A DNA stretch of 35,325 nucleotides from Flavobacteriales bacterium (GTDB lineage: Bacteria > Bacteroidota > Bacteroidia > Flavobacteriales_D > Sanyastnellaceae): positions 1 through 35,325 of the forward strand of contig JADFAK010000217.1 of assembly GCA_015665315.1 (NCBI GenBank), read 5' to 3'. The notes under the pieces were generated by a model. That model had not been told where the DNA came from. It worked only from the letters and a program-made list of their open reading frames with translations, and made no database searches. Below, piece by piece: positions 32,538 through 35,325 of this stretch (positions within the stretch are counted from its first letter, which is position 1; each line of letters opens with the position of its first letter). The position numbers and the translations under genes were made by a program.

Positions 32538-35096
32538 ATGAGAATACTTTTAAGTCTAGCCCTAGTCGTGGGCCTTTCGTTCGTGGGCTTTGCGCAGAAT
32601 TTCAAAATGCAACCTTATTTGGAGGATGCTGAGCCTGACCATATTCATATTTCTTGGATGACTAATTCTGGTGGGGAGACGACCGTGAATTGGGGATTAA
32701 CGGAGAGTTTGGGAACTACTGTTTCGGGGACTTCTTATACCAACTTGTTTGGTGATATCATGCATGAGGTGGAAATTACGGGGCTTGTGGCCAACACGAC
32801 CTATTTCTATCAAGTCACGACGGGGGCGCTTAATTCGGAGGTGATTCAATTCAAGACGCCGCCTTTGGCTTCGGCCGAGCAGTCGTTCAATTTCGTGGCG
32901 ATGAGTGACATGCAGCGGGATGGTGGGAACCCGACTATATTCGATCAGATAGTGAAGGACGGAGTTATTCCTGTTTCGAATGCCACGTATGGCGGACATA
33001 TATCGGATGATTTGGGCTTTGTGATTATTCCTGGAGACTTGGTGGACAATGGTTTGGATTATGGGAGTTGGCAGTCGGAGTTTTTTAATCCTGCAGAAGA
33101 TCTTTTTCAATCGGTTCCAGTTTATCCAGTACTTGGAAACCATGAAGTGAATACGCCTTATTATTTTGACTTCTTTCATTTGCCGAATAACGGTAGCGTG
33201 GGATACGAAGAACATTGGTGGTACAAGGATTATTCGAATGTGCGAATCATCGGGTTGGACTCCAACTCACCTTTTGACATTCAAGCTCAGCTCACATGGC
33301 TCCAAGGGGTGTTGAATCAGAGTTGTTCCGATACGGATATTGATTTTGTATTTGTGCAATTGCACCATCCGCATCATTCGGAATTGTGGCTACCTGGCGA
33401 GAGTGGATTTTCAACTTCGGTCGTTGGGATGCTCGAGACTTTTAGCACATCTTGTGGCAAACCAAGTATTCATTTCTTCGGTCACACGCACGGATATTCA
33501 CGCGGACAATCACAAGAGCACGATCACGTAATGGTGAACGTCGCCACGGCAGGTGGAAACATTGATTACTGGGGAGAATTTGCTCAGGCCGATTACCCAG
33601 AATTTACGGTTAGTCAGCCTGAATGGGGCTTTGTGATGTTGGAAGTAGAGGCCGGAGCTTCTCCAAAATTCAAACTCAAGCGATACAGCATTGGCAATGA
33701 ATTCAGTCCGCTGCAAAACGAATTGCGCGACTCGATCGAGGTAAAACGCAACAATGTTGAACCAAGCACCCCTGTTGCTATATCGCCTGTCAGCGAAGAG
33801 GTGAACCCAGATTGCCTATTGCTTATTGGAAGTCCATTTTCCGATTCGGACGGCGACTTTCATTTTGCAAGTCAGTGGCAAATTTCTACTTCGACGAACT
33901 TCAATGCACCCATTTACGATGAGTTTAGAAATCACGAGAACTGGTATTTTAATGTAGACACGCAGGCCGATGATATCATGATCGACGAGCGAGTTACGGG
34001 CATGCCTGAGGCATCGACTTTGTACTGGCGTGTGAGATACCGTGACTCATCATTGGGATGGAGTAACTGGACCAGTGCTACTCCTTTTTCTACTGGAACT
34101 TCCAATTCGACGGGCAATCTACTAGAGAATCAAGGCGCAGAGAACGCGATCAACAGTTGGACCGTGACGCAGGGTGTTTTGGAGTCGTTAACGGCTGGTG
34201 AATGCGATGGTACCAATCCTTACCAAGGAACGTACTATTTCTGCGTTGGAGGAGCCTGCGTGGAGTCGGCCTATGGCGAGGCTTGGCAGCTGGAGGACGT
34301 AAGTTCTATGTCGGTTGAAATCGACGAAGGCAATCAAATTGCCCATTTTGGAGCTTATATGTCGGACTACAGTGGTGTCGACATTCCGCAAGTACAAATC
34401 GAATGTTTGGATGTGAGCAATGCGATTTTAGCTACTTCGGAAAGTTTGGAAGGGAATCAGCCAGGGTGGCAATATTTTGAGGGCGAACTAGCGATTCCGG
34501 TGGGAACGCGAAAGATTCGATTCTACATGCGGGGAGAGCGCAATGGTGGTGCCGACAACGACAGTTATGTCGACGAAGTGTTCTTGAAAATCAGCGATGG
34601 CGGGTGTGACGAAAGTGCATTTGATGCCGATGGCGACGGTATTGTTGATAGTGTCGACAATTGCGTGGACTTGCCGAATGCGAACCAAGCTGATTTCAAC
34701 GACAACGGCATAGGCGATGCGTGTGAGGATTCGGATGGCGATGGGATTGACGATATTGATGAAATCCAGACATATGGAACGGATCCTGCCAACGGCGATA
34801 CAGATGCCGATGGAATCAGTGATTTTGACGAGATTTTCACGACCAATACCAATCCGTTGGTTCAAGATTCGGACGACGACGGACTTACCGACGGCCTGGA
34901 GATTAACCAATCGGGTACTGATCCGAACAATCCTGATACCGACGGCGATGGCTGTACGGATGACTTGGAATTTAGCATGATGTGTCCGGATAACCAGTGC
35001 AACGAATGCCCTGCCGATTTGAATAACGACCTGGCGATAAACGTAAGCGACTTGTTGATTTTCCTTGGATTATTTGGGCAGATTTGTGTGGAGTAG
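32538..35096 (+). CDS. Purple-acid-phosphatase-like metallophosphoesterase with TSP3 repeats and dockerin-like tail
   Basis: This 852-aa secreted protein has signal peptide MRILLSLALVVGLSFVGFAQ. A fibronectin-III-like N-domain (about 21-110, HIHISWMTNSGGETTVNWG) is typical of purple acid phosphatases. The calcineurin-like catalytic domain shows D124 (MSDMQ), GDLVDNG at 166-172, GNHE at 200-203, HHPHH at 276-280 and GHTH at 315-318, so the metal-binding set looks complete. A second Ig/FnIII-like module and a jelly-roll-like segment (about 540-690) follow. Next come thrombospondin-type-3 calcium repeats (DADGDGIVDSVDNC onwards, about 693-815). The C-terminus is a half-dockerin-like CPADLNNDLAINVSDLLIFL, not a T9SS type-A domain. 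It probably hydrolyses phosphomonoesters outside the cell; the substrate is unknown. Confidence 0.9.
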   Translation: MRILLSLALVVGLSFVGFAQNFKMQPYLEDAEPDHIHISWMTNSGGETTVNWGLTESLGTTVSGTSYTNLFGDIMHEVEITGLVANTTYFYQVTTGALNSEVIQFKTPPLASAEQSFNFVAMSDMQRDGGNPTIFDQIVKDGVIPVSNATYGGHISDDLGFVIIPGDLVDNGLDYGSWQSEFFNPAEDLFQSVPVYPVLGNHEVNTPYYFDFFHLPNNGSVGYEEHWWYKDYSNVRIIGLDSNSPFDIQAQLTWLQGVLNQSCSDTDIDFVFVQLHHPHHSELWLPGESGFSTSVVGMLETFSTSCGKPSIHFFGHTHGYSRGQSQEHDHVMVNVATAGGNIDYWGEFAQADYPEFTVSQPEWGFVMLEVEAGASPKFKLKRYSIGNEFSPLQNELRDSIEVKRNNVEPSTPVAISPVSEEVNPDCLLLIGSPFSDSDGDFHFASQWQISTSTNFNAPIYDEFRNHENWYFNVDTQADDIMIDERVTGMPEASTLYWRVRYRDSSLGWSNWTSATPFSTGTSNSTGNLLENQGAENAINSWTVTQGVLESLTAGECDGTNPYQGTYYFCVGGACVESAYGEAWQLEDVSSMSVEIDEGNQIAHFGAYMSDYSGVDIPQVQIECLDVSNAILATSESLEGNQPGWQYFEGELAIPVGTRKIRFYMRGERNGGADNDSYVDEVFLKISDGGCDESAFDADGDGIVDSVDNCVDLPNANQADFNDNGIGDACEDSDGDGIDDIDEIQTYGTDPANGDTDADGISDFDEIFTTNTNPLVQDSDDDGLTDGLEINQSGTDPNNPDTDGDGCTDDLEFSMMCPDNQCNECPADLNNDLAINVSDLLIFLGLFGQICVE

Positions 35097-35207
35097 GTGA
35101 AGAAACATTTGCACGCATGTGCTATGAATAATATAAAAGAAAAGCCGATCCCCTTTTTGTAGAGTGAAATTCAGTCTTTCACAGAACTGAGCCTGTTGAG
35201 GTCACAT

Positions 35208-35325
35208 TGAAGTACTCCCCATTGTTTGGACCAATTTAGCTAAAGTTATAAGTTTATAATTATGCTGCTTTCAGGTAACGATGTATTGGTTTGGTTCGCT
35301 GTATTCCCTGGTGTTTTCTGTTGTT
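35208..35325 (-). mobile_element. End of an insertion sequence with the C-terminus of a transposase (partial)
   Basis: On the minus strand the window edge carries 21 codons and a stop (35325-35260) reading NNRKHQGIQRTKPIHRYLKAA. This resembles the extreme C-terminus of DDE (rve) transposases of the IS3/IS481 type (YNN-R-HQGI---P---Y pattern). About 50 bp further on, TGAAGTACTCCCC at 35208-35220 resembles an IS3-type terminal end beginning with TGA. The rest of the element lies outside the window, so the family is provisional. The 110 bp between this and the phosphoesterase stop holds nothing recognisable. Confidence 0.55.

Noticed and set aside
32697-33215. A 172-codon frame antisense to the phosphoesterase
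   Set aside because: Overlaps the metal-binding motifs of the sense gene; no independent support.

Overview
The window reads as chromosomal DNA of a free-living, probably marine member of the Bacteroidota, most likely Flavobacteriales (Cryomorphaceae/Crocinitomicaceae-like). This rests on many secreted proteins with type IX secretion (T9SS) C-terminal sorting domains, a gliding-motility-type C-terminal domain on a giant PKD protein, a bifunctional PGI/PMI next to lipB, lysyl-tRNA synthetase with a Bacteroidota-style C-terminal extension, and promoters matching the Bacteroidota -7 box (TAnnTTTG). The assignment is inferred from gene families only.

Layout. 1-1487 (-): 5' part of an FG-GAP/VCBS repeat surface protein that runs off the left edge. 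1535-3866 (-): a three-gene cluster of a serine hydrolase, an unrecognised 135-aa protein and a PolB-exo2-type 3'-5' exonuclease, the last two coupled by TAATG. 3997-4839 (+): secreted TPR protein. 4836-6514 (-): PGI/PMI and lipB, again coupled by TAATG. 6565-12222 (-): 1885-aa PKD-repeat protein with a gliding-motility/T9SS type-B tail. 12663-14372 (+): lysS with a good terminator. 14417-19579 (-): tandem array of T9SS type-A proteins, with two full-length paralogues, one internally deleted paralogue, one unrelated cargo gene and an orphan sorting-domain remnant. 19833-20993 (+): class-V aminotransferase. 20990-22240 (-): M23 peptidase lipoprotein. 22354-23181 (-): DUF3108 protein. 23387-24763 (+): lipoprotein plus a probable outer-membrane protein. 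24874-27585 (+): sortilin/BNR-type propeller protein with a T9SS tail. 27586-28872: repeat-rich accessory DNA with a small lipoprotein and a decayed sorting domain. 28873-32345 (+): two unrecognised secreted paralogues. 32538-35096 (+): purple-acid-phosphatase-like phosphoesterase with TSP3 repeats and a dockerin-like tail. 35208-35325 (-): the end of an apparent insertion sequence.

How it fits together. Housekeeping genes (lysS, lipB, PGI/PMI, exonuclease) are interspersed with cell-surface and secreted genes. The most unusual part is 14.4-19.6 kb. There the homology between paralogues is concentrated around gene junctions (offset exactly 1620 nt), one copy is a mosaic with an internal deletion, and the next gene appears to have lost its ATG (TAATC where TAATG is expected). 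A second decayed sorting domain lies at 28.7 kb. Together these suggest that T9SS cargo genes here are being duplicated, converted and trimmed. I saw no CRISPR array, rRNA, tRNA or recognisable defence system.
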